Positions 1 to 7,904 of a DNA stretch of 16,326 nt are shown piece after piece. Numbering within the stretch: position 1 is the stretch's first letter; the number at the start of each line of letters is the position of its first letter. The position numbers were made by a program, and so were the translations under genes. The notes below the pieces were generated by a model. That model saw nothing but the letters and a program-made list of their open reading frames with translations, was not told where the DNA came from and ran no database searches. This DNA is from an uncultured Collinsella sp. (GTDB taxonomy: Bacteria > Actinomycetota > Coriobacteriia > Coriobacteriales > Coriobacteriaceae). The DNA is taken from positions 1-16,326 of the forward strand of contig CAAENO010000039.1 in the NCBI GenBank assembly GCA_900757385.1, written 5' to 3'.

Positions 1-1824
1 ATCAATCTCTCGGCCATTCTCAACCTGCCCAAAGGCACCGAGCATTTTATGAGCGACGTGCATGGCGAGTACGAAGCCTTTATGCACATCCTCAACAACT
101 GCTCGGGCGTCGTGCGCGAACATGTCGACGAGATTTTTGGCGACACGCTTTCCTTTGACGAAAAGGGCGAGCTGTGCACGCTCATCTACTACCCGCGCGA
201 GAAGATCGACCTGGTCCGCAGCCGGCGCGAAGACTCGCCCACCTGGTACAGGACGATGCTTGACCAGCTCATCATGGTCGCCCGCTCGCTTTCGAGCCGC
301 TATACGCGCTCCAAGGTGCGTAAGGCCATCCCGCGCGATTACGCCTACATCATCGACGAGCTGCTGCACACGCATCCGGACGAGAACAACTATCGCGTGC
401 GCTATCACGAGCGCATCGTGGAGTCCATTCTGGAGACCGCCAGCGCCGACGACTTTATCGAGTCGCTTGCCTCGCTCATCAAGCGCCTGGCCGTCGACCA
501 CCTGCACCTGGTGGGCGACATCTTCGACCGCGGCGGCGGCGCGGCCAAGATTATGGACCGCCTGCTCACCTACCATTCGCTCGACATCCAGTGGGGCAAC
601 CACGACCTGCTGTGGATGGGCGCCGCTGCCGGCGAGCCCGCCTGCATCGCCACGGTGCTGCGCAACAACCTACGCTACGACAACTACGAGATCCTGGAGA
701 ACGACTACGGCATCTCGCTGCGTGAGCTTGTCGCCTTTGCCGATGCCACCTACACCGACGGTGAGCCCATCACCCCGCTGATCAAGGCCATCAACGTGCT
801 GCTCTTTAAGCTCGAGGGCCAGATTATCCAGCGCCACCCCGAGTTCGATATGACCGACCGCCTGTTACTCGACAAAATCGATCACGACACCGGCACGGTC
901 ACGCTCGCCGACGGCAGTGTGTGGCCGCTCACGACCAACGACTTCCCCACCGTCGACCCGGCGGACCCCTATACGCTCACGCCCCAGGAGCAGCACATCA
1001 TCGACAAGCTCGTGTCCGAGTTTGTCACCGCCGATCACCTGCATCGCCATATCGATTTCCTCTTTTCCCATGGCTCGATGTACAAGGTCGCCAACGGCAA
1101 TCTGCTCTTCCACGGCTGCGTACCGCTCAACGAAGACGGCACCTTTAGCAGCATGAACTGTCTGGGCACCTGGCACGCTGGCCGCGATTATCTCGATTTT
1201 TGCGACCACATCGCCCGCCGCGCCTGGCGCGTGGGCGACCGCGACGCCCTCGACTGGATGTGGTACCTGTGGATTGGCTTTAACTCACCCGCCAGCGGAC
1301 GCCTGGTGCGTACCTTTGAGCGCGCCTATATCGCCGATAAGAGCACCTGGGTCGAGCCGATGGACCCGTACTTTACGCTTACCAAGTCGCCCTCGGTCTG
1401 CGATGACATCATGCGCGAGTTTGGCGTCGTGCCCATGGCATGTTCACCGACCGGCCACATCATCAACGGCCACACGCCCGTTAAAACCACCAAGGGTGAG
1501 CAGCCCATCCGCGCCGAGGGCAAACTGCTGGTCATCGATGGCGGCTTCTGCCGCGCTTACCATCCCAAGACGGGTATCGCCGGCTATACGCTCATCTCGA
1601 GCTCGCGCGGCTGCCGCCTCAAGTCGCACCGGGCCTTTACGACGGTTGCCGAGGCACTCACGCGCAACGTGGACATCGAAAGCGAGACCAACCGTTTTGA
1701 CCAAGCAGACCGTCGCCGCATGGTGAGCGACACCGATACTGGCGCCAAGATTCGCAGCCAGATCCAGGATCTGCGCCAGCTGCTCGATGCATATAGAAAC
1801 GGTGCTATCGAGGAGCGCGTCTAG
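1..1824 (+). CDS. fbp: Fructose-1,6-bisphosphatase, class III (5' end outside window)
   Basis: Hydrolyses fructose-1,6-bisphosphate to fructose-6-phosphate in cytoplasmic gluconeogenesis. The reading frame is open from base 1 (INLSAILNLPKGTEHF), so the gene starts before the window; the ATG at 49 is internal. By comparison with the Bacillus-type enzyme (about 670 aa) roughly 50 N-terminal residues are missing, and 607 are present. Metallophosphatase motifs are visible in order: SDVHGEYEAF (residues 18-27 of the visible part), a GDIFDRGGG block near 170, WGNHDLLWM near 200, FHGCVPLN near 370 and NGHTPVK near 490. These are the metal-binding and catalytic blocks of the class III family, which is unrelated to class I FBPases. 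No terminator follows, and a GtrA gene starts 78 nt downstream, so read-through is possible. The stop is TAG. Family assignment is firm. Confidence 0.96.
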   Translation: MNLSAILNLPKGTEHFMSDVHGEYEAFMHILNNCSGVVREHVDEIFGDTLSFDEKGELCTLIYYPREKIDLVRSRREDSPTWYRTMLDQLIMVARSLSSRYTRSKVRKAIPRDYAYIIDELLHTHPDENNYRVRYHERIVESILETASADDFIESLASLIKRLAVDHLHLVGDIFDRGGGAAKIMDRLLTYHSLDIQWGNHDLLWMGAAAGEPACIATVLRNNLRYDNYEILENDYGISLRELVAFADATYTDGEPITPLIKAINVLLFKLEGQIIQRHPEFDMTDRLLLDKIDHDTGTVTLADGSVWPLTTNDFPTVDPADPYTLTPQEQHIIDKLVSEFVTADHLHRHIDFLFSHGSMYKVANGNLLFHGCVPLNEDGTFSSMNCLGTWHAGRDYLDFCDHIARRAWRVGDRDALDWMWYLWIGFNSPASGRLVRTFERAYIADKSTWVEPMDPYFTLTKSPSVCDDIMREFGVVPMACSPTGHIINGHTPVKTTKGEQPIRAEGKLLVIDGGFCRAYHPKTGIAGYTLISSSRGCRLKSHRAFTTVAEALTRNVDIESETNRFDQADRRRMVSDTDTGAKIRSQIQDLRQLLDAYRNGAIEERV

Positions 1825-1902
1825 CCCCACCCGCGGGGATTGGCTAAACTTGCTGAGTTTGTCATCCCCACGGCGCCCCGGCGCCACCATAAGGCAGGTA
1901 CC

Positions 1903-2298
1903 ATGCAAAAGCTCCTTGCGCAGATCATGAAGTTTGGCGTCGTCGGTGTCATTGCCACGGTCATCGACTTTGGCATTATGAATCTGCTCCACTACGGTCT
2001 GGGCCTCAACATCCTGATCGCCAATACCAGCGGCTTTATCATCTCACTCATCTTTAACTACCTCGCCAGCATGAAGTACGTGTTTGCACACAAGGAAGGC
2101 ATGAGCCGCCGCCGCGAGTTCATTATCTTTGTCGTGCTGTCCGTGATCGGCCTGGCACTCAACGACGGTATCGTGTTGACACTCAACGCCGGTCTGGGAC
2201 TCGAGGCCAATATCGCCAAGATCTGCGCCACCGCGCTTGTCATGGTCTACAACTTTGTGACCCGAAAGATCTTCCTGGAAGGCGACGAGACCAAGTAA
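1903..2298 (+). CDS. GtrA-family membrane protein (copy 1)
   Basis: A 131-aa polytopic membrane protein of the GtrA/DPMS family. Members are proposed to help move lipid-linked sugars across the membrane or to serve as partners of polyprenyl-phosphate glycosyltransferases. Four hydrophobic segments lie at about residues 10-29, 36-55, 73-93 and 99-118. The family hallmarks are KFGVVGVIATVIDFGIMNLL at the N-terminus, an FNYLASMKYVF block before the cytoplasmic loop, and a basic Arg/Lys-rich C-terminus (NFVTRKIFLEG). I chose the ATG at 1903, preceded by AAGGCAGG; an in-frame TTG at 1840 would add 21 non-conserved residues and has no good ribosome binding site. A second GtrA gene lies 218 nt downstream, and the two share the EGMSR(R/K)(R/K)EF-IF--LSVIGL-LND loop and helix. 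No glycosyltransferase is in the window, so the substrate is unknown. Confidence 0.88.
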   Translation: MQKLLAQIMKFGVVGVIATVIDFGIMNLLHYGLGLNILIANTSGFIISLIFNYLASMKYVFAHKEGMSRRREFIIFVVLSVIGLALNDGIVLTLNAGLGLEANIAKICATALVMVYNFVTRKIFLEGDETK

Positions 2299-2380
2299 CT
2301 CGCAACCTTACAGCTTTACGATGCCCACGGATGACGCGCGTCGAGCGCTGTGTTGTTCGTGGGCTTTGCTCGTTTACGGG

Positions 2381-2419
2381 CAAATTTTCAACGTTTGCGG
2401 ATTAGCTCTTGAAAATTTG
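2381..2419. repeat. Perfect 11-bp inverted repeat in the gtrA1-gtrA2 intergenic region
   Basis: CAAATTTTCAA at 2381-2391 is mirrored by TTGAAAATTTG at 2409-2419, with a 17-nt spacer. It lies in an AT-richer stretch 98 nt before the second GtrA gene. A TTGAAA at 2409 followed by TATAGT at 2429-2434 resembles promoter boxes, but the spacing of 14 nt is short. It could be an operator or an mRNA hairpin. There is no T-tract after it, so it is not a normal terminator. Confidence 0.55.
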
Positions 2420-2516
2420 GCGAGTTCGTATAGTTCTTGGCAAAGACCTTACGTTTCCCTTGCAAAAGCTCTAAAGTATCCTCTGCTCGATTCATCAACG
2501 CATTGGATGTGATTAC

Positions 2517-2924
2517 GTGCGCAAGGCACTGGCACAACCTCATACCAAGCAGTTCCTCAAGTTCGCTGTCGTGGGTCTTATCTCCTTTGGCATCGACTGG
2601 GGTATGCTCATTGCGCTTGTCGAGCTGTTTCATCTCGACTTTTTGATGAGCACCACGGTCTCGTTTACCACGTCCGTCGTGGTCAACTACTGGCTCAGCA
2701 TGAAGTATGTGTTCGACCACCGCGAGGGCATGAGCCGCAAGCGCGAGTTCACGATCTTCACCATCCTGTCGGTGATCGGCCTGGGCCTCAACGACCTATA
2801 CATGTTTGTGGGCGTCACGTTTTTGAGCATCGGCTACCAGGCCATGAAGGCCATCGCCACGTTCCTCGTCACCTGGTACAACTACTTCAGCCGTCGCTTC
2901 TTTCTCGAGGGCGCACGGTCGTAG
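2517..2924 (+). CDS. GtrA-family membrane protein (copy 2)
   Basis: A 135-aa GtrA-family protein, a diverged paralogue of the upstream gene. Four hydrophobic segments are expected near residues 14-36, 40-60, 78-98 and 103-123. Conserved blocks are KFAVVGLISFGIDWGM at the N-terminus, NYWLSMKYVFDHREGMSRK in the middle loop and a basic end (YFSRRFFLEG). The start is GTG at 2517, because an in-frame TAA at 2472 rules out a longer product and no ATG lies between. The only Shine-Dalgarno-like sequence is a weak GGATG seven bases upstream. A long leader of about 200 nt with an inverted repeat separates it from copy 1, so it may have its own promoter. A strong terminator follows 26 nt after the stop. 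Like copy 1 it probably sits in the cytoplasmic membrane and works on polyprenyl-linked sugars; the partner enzyme is not in this window. Confidence 0.87.
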   Translation: MRKALAQPHTKQFLKFAVVGLISFGIDWGMLIALVELFHLDFLMSTTVSFTTSVVVNYWLSMKYVFDHREGMSRKREFTIFTILSVIGLGLNDLYMFVGVTFLSIGYQAMKAIATFLVTWYNYFSRRFFLEGARS

Positions 2925-2950
2925 TCGATTCACTATTTGCTTGAATGTAT

Positions 2951-2985
2951 AACCGGTTGGAATTCCCGTTCCAACCGGTTTTTTT
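2951..2985 (+). terminator. Rho-independent terminator after the second GtrA gene
   Basis: A perfect 12-bp stem: AACCGGTTGGAA (2951-2962) pairs with TTCCAACCGGTT (2969-2980) around a 6-nt loop, followed by a run of seven T (2979-2985). It closes the + strand group. Confidence 0.93.
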
Positions 2986-3024
2986 GTTTGCCGAGAGACC
3001 CGGCGACCCAGTCCCATTCGCATG

Positions 3025-3062
3025 AAAAACGGGCGGCCCGGATGTTTGTCCGAACCGCCCGT
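3025..3062 (-). terminator. Rho-independent terminator of the DUF4430 operon
   Basis: Read on the - strand, ACGGGCGG (3062-3055) pairs with CCGCCCGT (3036-3029), with extra inner pairing, and is followed by five T (3029-3025). It lies 23 nt after the stop of the small DUF4430 gene. With the + strand terminator at 2951 it separates two converging transcripts. Confidence 0.85.
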
Positions 3063-3084
3063 CTGGCGCACTATGTCGAGGTCC

Positions 3085-3969
3085 CTAGCCTGTAACGTAA
3101 TACCAGACCACGTTGTCGCCATTGGAGAGAACGTAGTTACTGCAGGCCGTCATGGGCGTTGTGCCGTTGACGGAGTACATCCAGCCGCTCGTGCCACCGT
3201 ACTGTTTCTCGGCCAAACCACCAATCGCGGAGACATACGTGCCGTACGACGAGCCATGTGCGTTAACGGAAAGGCCCAGCGCGCACAGGGCATCATAGAC
3301 GGTAGCGCCTTCGTTAAAGGTAAAGGTGCCACCAGAAGACACAGGATTGCCCACAGCGCTCGATGTGACCGAAACCGTCACTGTTACGTAGCTGGACTCC
3401 TGCGAGCCGCTCTGGCCGCCCGAGGAGGCGTTTCCACCATTAGAGGATGAGGCTCCATCAGACGACTGGCCACCGCCAGACGCATTGGAAGTATCACCGG
3501 CTCCCGTATTTTGGGCAGCGGATTTATCGCCAGACTTCTTGCCGTCCTGGTCCTCGGACTTCTTGTTATCCGAGTTCTTGTCCGATTCCTTGTTTGAAGA
3601 CTCGGAATCGTCCTTGGACTTGGACTCATCTTTTGCGTCATTCGATGACTTGGAATCCTTGGAACTGGCCTCGCCCGAAGTCGTAGTCGAGCCAGACACC
3701 TTGGTGTCCTTGGTGACGACGCTCTCCCCCGTCACGGTCTGAATGATCCAGTCGATGGACCAGGCACCGCTCTCGGAAGGATGGACGAAACCCAGCGAGA
3801 CGACGATCAGAATGGTGCACGCGGCAGTCAGGACGCCGAGGAGCGTCTTGCGACGAGGGGCGGACGCCGCCGAAGCGGCGCCCTTTTGCTTTGCATCGTC
3901 AAGCTGGATAAACGAGGAATCTGGTTGCTTGGGGTCAGCGTCCTTGGATTTATTGGACACAGCCCTCAC
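3085..3969 (-). CDS. Membrane-anchored single-DUF4430 (transcobalamin-like) protein
   Basis: A 294-aa envelope protein. It has a cytoplasmic basic N-terminus, one membrane helix at about residues 42-61 (TLLGVLTAACTILIVVSLGF), then about 100 residues rich in Ser, Lys, Asp, Glu and Gly (roughly 86-190) that look like a cell-wall-spanning stalk. It ends in one DUF4430 domain (about 193-294) with the family signature GWMYSVNG...Y.L.NGDNVVWYY. DUF4430 corresponds to the C-terminal domain of eukaryotic transcobalamin and intrinsic factor. The gene begins with GTG directly after the TAG of the large upstream gene with no gap, so translation is probably coupled; a GTG at 3960 is an alternative start. 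It shares the cobalamin riboswitch leader of the operon. A cobalamin or corrinoid handover role is inference. Topology and domain calls are solid. Confidence 0.85.
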   Translation of the reverse strand: MRAVSNKSKDADPKQPDSSFIQLDDAKQKGAASAASAPRRKTLLGVLTAACTILIVVSLGFVHPSESGAWSIDWIIQTVTGESVVTKDTKVSGSTTTSGEASSKDSKSSNDAKDESKSKDDSESSNKESDKNSDNKKSEDQDGKKSGDKSAAQNTGAGDTSNASGGGQSSDGASSSNGGNASSGGQSGSQESSYVTVTVSVTSSAVGNPVSSGGTFTFNEGATVYDALCALGLSVNAHGSSYGTYVSAIGGLAEKQYGGTSGWMYSVNGTTPMTACSNYVLSNGDNVVWYYVTG

Positions 3970-6900
3970 CTACCGACGTTTGGTGAACACGAACACGCCG
4001 ACGATGGCGAGACCGATGACGCCGGCGGCGATGCCAACGATGGCGAGCGGGTTGGTGCCAGTCTCCTGCTCGGAAGCACTAGAGGACTTCTTAGCAGTGG
4101 TCGTGGAAGCAGCACCCGTATCGGACTTGGAATCGGACTTCTTGTCGGACTTGCTGTCCTTCTTGTCAGACTTCTTGTCAGACTTCTTCTCGTCCTTCTT
4201 ATCGGACTTATCGGTGTCCTTCTTGTCGGACTTGTTGTCCTTGGTCTCGGTCTTGGTCGACACCGTCGTCTTGGTCGTCGGCTTATGACCCGGGGCGATA
4301 GCGCCGCCGGCCTGCTGGCCCTTAGAGCCGGAGCCGGAACCCGTGCCAGTGCCAGCGCCAGCGCCGGAACCGTTGCCAGCGCCACCGTTGCCACCATTAG
4401 TGCCAGAACCGCCATTGCCGCCAGGGTTAACGGCATTCTTGGTCCACTTGGCATACAGCGTCAGATCGGCCGTCACCGGCGTACTGAAGTCATACGCCTG
4501 CGTGCAAGCCTCATCGGTGAACCAACCGCCGAAAGTGTAGCCATCGCGCGTCGGATCGGCCGGCTTGACCAGCTTGCCGTCGGCCGTAGCCACAAACTTA
4601 GTGTCGCAAGCAGACCCGCCGTTGGAATTAAAGGCAACCGTCCAAGACTCAACAGCCCCGAGCTTGAACAGCATGCCCGAATCATTGATGTAGTAGAGGT
4701 TGCCAGAAGCATCGGCAATGACCGGAGAGTCACAGTATTGGTAATGGCCGGCCGCATCATAAATCTGCGTCGCCTCTGCGTCGCCGAGCGTATAGCGATA
4801 CACGCCACCACCAGCAGAGTAGTTGACGTAATCCTTGCTATCCGCGCTGTTCACGGTGAAGTACACGTAGGTCTTGCCGCCCTGAACACTCACCAGCGGA
4901 GTAGCAGCAATACCGTTGAGGCCAGCCGGCAGCGCCTTGCCGTCGGCAGCAGCGACCATCGTGGTCTTACCCGTCTTCAGGTTATAGAGAACCAGAGCAG
5001 AGCCCTTAGCCGTCTGTCCGCCGACAATCAGATTGTCACCAGACACCGCAGGGGCGCTCAGATTATTCGTAAGGCCCAGATCAACCGTCTTCTGTTCACT
5101 CAGCACGCCCTTTGCCGAAAGCGAAATCACATGGAGCATTCCGTCGTGCGTCATCTGATAGAAGGTCGAACCATTGGACGGATCGGCAATGCAATCGGCA
5201 TTTGCGACAGCGCCGAGCTTCATGGTCGAAACGACATCGCCCGTCGTCTTATCAATGCACTTAAGCGTGCCCGCGCTCGTAGGAACAATGGTGTACTTAT
5301 CCGTCAGCGCAGCACCAGTCCAATAATAGCCCTCGGAAGGGTCAATGTTCTGCCAAGAGACTTCGCCCGTGGCAATCTTGATACGCTTCAGGGAGCCGTT
5401 GCCGTAGGTCGCGTTGTAGTTCTCGTCATACGAAATATCGACCGTACCAACATAGATGTACTCGCCATCCGAAACCACGGTGCAGGAGCTCTGCGTCAAG
5501 TCCGTCAAACCAGGCGTCAGCCACTTGCAGATCAGCTTGTCCGCAGTAATCGCCTGGACCGCACCGCCGTTGAGCGGAACGATGATAAGGCCATTGGCAT
5601 AGATCGGACGAGAGGTATAGCTCACCTTGGAGGCAAGCGGCGCAGAGGCAACCTTTTTACCCGTGGACGAATCGATCTTAATGAGCTCGTTCTCGGTCGC
5701 GATGTACACAAAACCGTTAGCAATGACAGGCTCGCTGCAGTTGGCATACTGCTGGCCAGACTCGGCCTTCCAATCGAAGGCCCACTTAAGACCAGCGGCC
5801 TGCGCAGGCGTCTTGGCATCCGTTACGGTCGAACCGTTGCCACTGTTGCCGTAGCCGGCCCACTCGGCATCCCAATCAGGAGTCGTTGCACTCGGGTCCA
5901 CGACAATCTTGTCGGGATCGGGCATGGGCGATTTATCGGTGGTGTAGGCAAACGTAGCCTTGTCGCCGCTCTTGAGCGTGACCTGGTTGGCGCAGAGAGA
6001 TGAGGGCTCTCCGTTGATAAACAGACGCCAATATTTCTTGGTCGCACCATCCCAGCCATACGGCTTGTGATCGAACGGCGAAGTAATGGAATTCAGGAAC
6101 CAGTACTCACCACTCTGGGAGCCGTTGTACGTAACGCCCTTCGCCTTCAGAACCGTCTCAATAAGGTCCTGGGCCGTAGAGCCTTCGGGCAGGGAAACAT
6201 TGCTTGCCGAGCCCCAGCGAGTATTGTTGCCGTTGACATCGGGGCCGACAACATCGACAGACCCAAGAACCTGACCGGGGAGGGCATCGGCGTCAGCACC
6301 ATACATAAAGGTGACGGCGTCGCCCTCTTGGAGCTCGTAGTTGCCGGCACCGACCGTGGCGGACTTGCCATTTACATAGAATTGCCAATAACTGCGGGTC
6401 GCAGGATCATACTTATAGGTCTTACCGTCAAGCGGCGATTTAATGCCGCTGAGGTACCAGCCCCAAGACTCTTCACTAGCAACGAGATCAAGACCAGTCT
6501 GCTCCAGCAGATCCTTGGCAGTAGAGCCCGCCTTGAGACTCATCTGACCCGTCGAAGCCCAAACCTGCTGCTTGCCGTCCTTGTCCTTACCGAGGACCTG
6601 AACGGAAGCATGGACGGAATCGGAGGGCAACTGGTCGCCCCAGCCACCGTAGAACCACGTAACGGTATCGCCAGCATGAATGGTGACATTGTCTGCCGTG
6701 CAGTCGCTCGACTTGCCGTTGATGAACAGCTGCCAATAGGTCGAATAATCGAGCGGCTTACCCAGCTCAACGCCGTTGTACTTAAGGCTCAGAATGAAGG
6801 AGCCCGCAACAACGGCATCGATGTCATTCGCCTCGAGCGCGACCTTCGTAAGGTCAAGTGCGTTCGAGCCGGACGTCACCACATACTGCGCGTTATCGAC

Positions 6901-7761
6901 CCAAGTCTGAGTCTTGCCCTGGGCATCGCGACCAATGACGGTCACATTTGCGGCAACCTGGTCCTTAACGACAGGGGACGAGCTACCAGCCGTATAGGCA
7001 AACTCAATCTTCTGCCCCTGGGTGAGCTTGACGCCGCTCGCGCCAACCGAGGAAGACGCGCCGTCAACAAACAGCTGCCAGTAGGCATAAGTCGCCGGAT
7101 CGAAGGCAAGCGTGCGGCCATCGCTCGGGGACGTGATGCTTTCGAGGTAAAAACCGTATGCCGTGTTCGGATCGTATTTCGCCTTGAAGCCCACCTTCTG
7201 CTGCAGCTTAACGAAGGCGTCCGCAGCCGTCGCGCCCTCGTCGAGCTTGAGTTGCGTAGGTGCCACCCAGGTCTGAGCCTTGCCGTCGGCATCGATGCCG
7301 ATAATCGAGAACGAGACCTCAACTTGCTTCTTGGCGACATCGCCGGTTTCTGTCGGGTTCTCCGTCTGGACGGCAGCCGCGGCGGCAGATCCTGCTTGGT
7401 CAGCGGATACCGTCGAAGACTGCTCACTCGCGGCAGGGTTCTCCCCCGTCGCCGAGCCTTCGTCGCCAGCTGCCGCCCCTGTTGTGGCGGTACTAGCTGC
7501 AGGCGCGCTCCCAGAATCTGAAACCTCAACGTTGCCCTGGTCGGCGGCACCGCCCGCAAGCACTGCGTCCTCACTCGGCGTCGCAGCCTGAGCCACAGCC
7601 TCGGCAATGCCCTCGGCACCCTCGGCCCACAGCTGAGCCGGCGTGGTGCCAAAGGCCATCGCGAAGGCCAGGAATGCCACCAGGCCGCGCTTGGCTACGC
7701 CGCGCGCAATTGCGCCACGGCGATGCGAGACGCGCTGGCGCTCGTCCACAAACATATCCAT
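3970..7761 (-). CDS. Large surface protein: four DUF4430 repeats, PQQ-type beta-propeller, InlB-type repeat, C-terminal anchor
   Basis: A 1263-aa exported protein. In order: a long basic n-region and signal peptide (hydrophobic 26-42, likely cut after QLWA near 46); a low-complexity Ala/Ser/Glu segment to about 140; four DUF4430 (transcobalamin C-terminal-like) domains at about 144-257, 269-374, 383-487 and 499-607, each with YW(Q/R)(L/F)(F/Y)(V/I)(D/N)G and a GD/GQ-aromatic end; a PQQ/WD-type beta-propeller at about 637-1040 (VYIATENELIKIDSSTGKK and similar blades); an InlB B-type repeat at about 1040-1107 (FNSNGG, GYTFGGWFTDEAC, LYAKW); a Gly/Asn-rich and then a Lys/Ser/Asp stalk; and a membrane helix near 1234-1259 ending KRR. 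No LPXTG is seen. The start is ATG 7761 (AGGAG four bases upstream); ATG 7842 is an alternative. A cobalamin riboswitch precedes it, so I infer surface binding of a corrinoid. Confidence 0.88.
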   Translation of the reverse strand: MDMFVDERQRVSHRRGAIARGVAKRGLVAFLAFAMAFGTTPAQLWAEGAEGIAEAVAQAATPSEDAVLAGGAADQGNVEVSDSGSAPAASTATTGAAAGDEGSATGENPAASEQSSTVSADQAGSAAAAAVQTENPTETGDVAKKQVEVSFSIIGIDADGKAQTWVAPTQLKLDEGATAADAFVKLQQKVGFKAKYDPNTAYGFYLESITSPSDGRTLAFDPATYAYWQLFVDGASSSVGASGVKLTQGQKIEFAYTAGSSSPVVKDQVAANVTVIGRDAQGKTQTWVDNAQYVVTSGSNALDLTKVALEANDIDAVVAGSFILSLKYNGVELGKPLDYSTYWQLFINGKSSDCTADNVTIHAGDTVTWFYGGWGDQLPSDSVHASVQVLGKDKDGKQQVWASTGQMSLKAGSTAKDLLEQTGLDLVASEESWGWYLSGIKSPLDGKTYKYDPATRSYWQFYVNGKSATVGAGNYELQEGDAVTFMYGADADALPGQVLGSVDVVGPDVNGNNTRWGSASNVSLPEGSTAQDLIETVLKAKGVTYNGSQSGEYWFLNSITSPFDHKPYGWDGATKKYWRLFINGEPSSLCANQVTLKSGDKATFAYTTDKSPMPDPDKIVVDPSATTPDWDAEWAGYGNSGNGSTVTDAKTPAQAAGLKWAFDWKAESGQQYANCSEPVIANGFVYIATENELIKIDSSTGKKVASAPLASKVSYTSRPIYANGLIIVPLNGGAVQAITADKLICKWLTPGLTDLTQSSCTVVSDGEYIYVGTVDISYDENYNATYGNGSLKRIKIATGEVSWQNIDPSEGYYWTGAALTDKYTIVPTSAGTLKCIDKTTGDVVSTMKLGAVANADCIADPSNGSTFYQMTHDGMLHVISLSAKGVLSEQKTVDLGLTNNLSAPAVSGDNLIVGGQTAKGSALVLYNLKTGKTTMVAAADGKALPAGLNGIAATPLVSVQGGKTYVYFTVNSADSKDYVNYSAGGGVYRYTLGDAEATQIYDAAGHYQYCDSPVIADASGNLYYINDSGMLFKLGAVESWTVAFNSNGGSACDTKFVATADGKLVKPADPTRDGYTFGGWFTDEACTQAYDFSTPVTADLTLYAKWTKNAVNPGGNGGSGTNGGNGGAGNGSGAGAGTGTGSGSGSKGQQAGGAIAPGHKPTTKTTVSTKTETKDNKSDKKDTDKSDKKDEKKSDKKSDKKDSKSDKKSDSKSDTGAASTTTAKKSSSASEQETGTNPLAIVGIAAGVIGLAIVGVFVFTKRR
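4120..4262 (-). repeat. Degenerate tandem repeat coding the Lys/Ser/Asp stalk
   Basis: The DNA repeats units like GACTTCTTGTC and CGGACTTCTTGTC (given here as the + strand) many times over, coding repeated K-S-D-K-K blocks just before the membrane anchor of the large surface protein. Such in-frame repeats can change length by slippage and so vary the stalk length. The copies are imperfect. Confidence 0.7.
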
Positions 7762-7904
7762 TTGTCTCCTACTGTCTGTACTTGGAGCGTTGCCTTGAGG
7801 CTGCCCCACGTCATCGCGCATGTTGCGCTCGAGTTCCCCCATCGGGGTCCCCCTTCCCTCCAGAGCCCTATGCACACCGGCGGCATACGCCGCAGCCGCA
7901 TGCA

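Noticed and set aside
1444..1992. A 182-codon - strand frame across the fbp-gtrA1 junction
   Set aside because: It overlaps the conserved C-terminal part of fbp and shows no family features or ribosome binding site.
2333..2342. The 10-bp palindrome GACGCGCGTC
   Set aside because: Short and GC-only in a GC-rich genome; expected by chance.
2321..2512. A 63-codon frame between the GtrA genes
   Set aside because: No Shine-Dalgarno, no family resemblance, and it runs through the inverted repeat; best read as leader.
4120..4262. Short repeats that could suggest a CRISPR array
   Set aside because: The units are imperfect, contiguous, without spacers, and in frame with a Lys/Ser/Asp stalk.
3781..6003. 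A 740-codon open frame on the + strand, antisense to the large surface protein
   Set aside because: It gives an Arg/Leu-rich, domain-free product with no ribosome binding site, and lies opposite a gene with clear domains. GC-rich codon use opens the opposite frame.
6067..7521. A 484-codon open frame on the + strand, antisense to the DUF4430 repeats
   Set aside because: Same reason: no recognisable motif, and the other strand carries four recognisable repeats.
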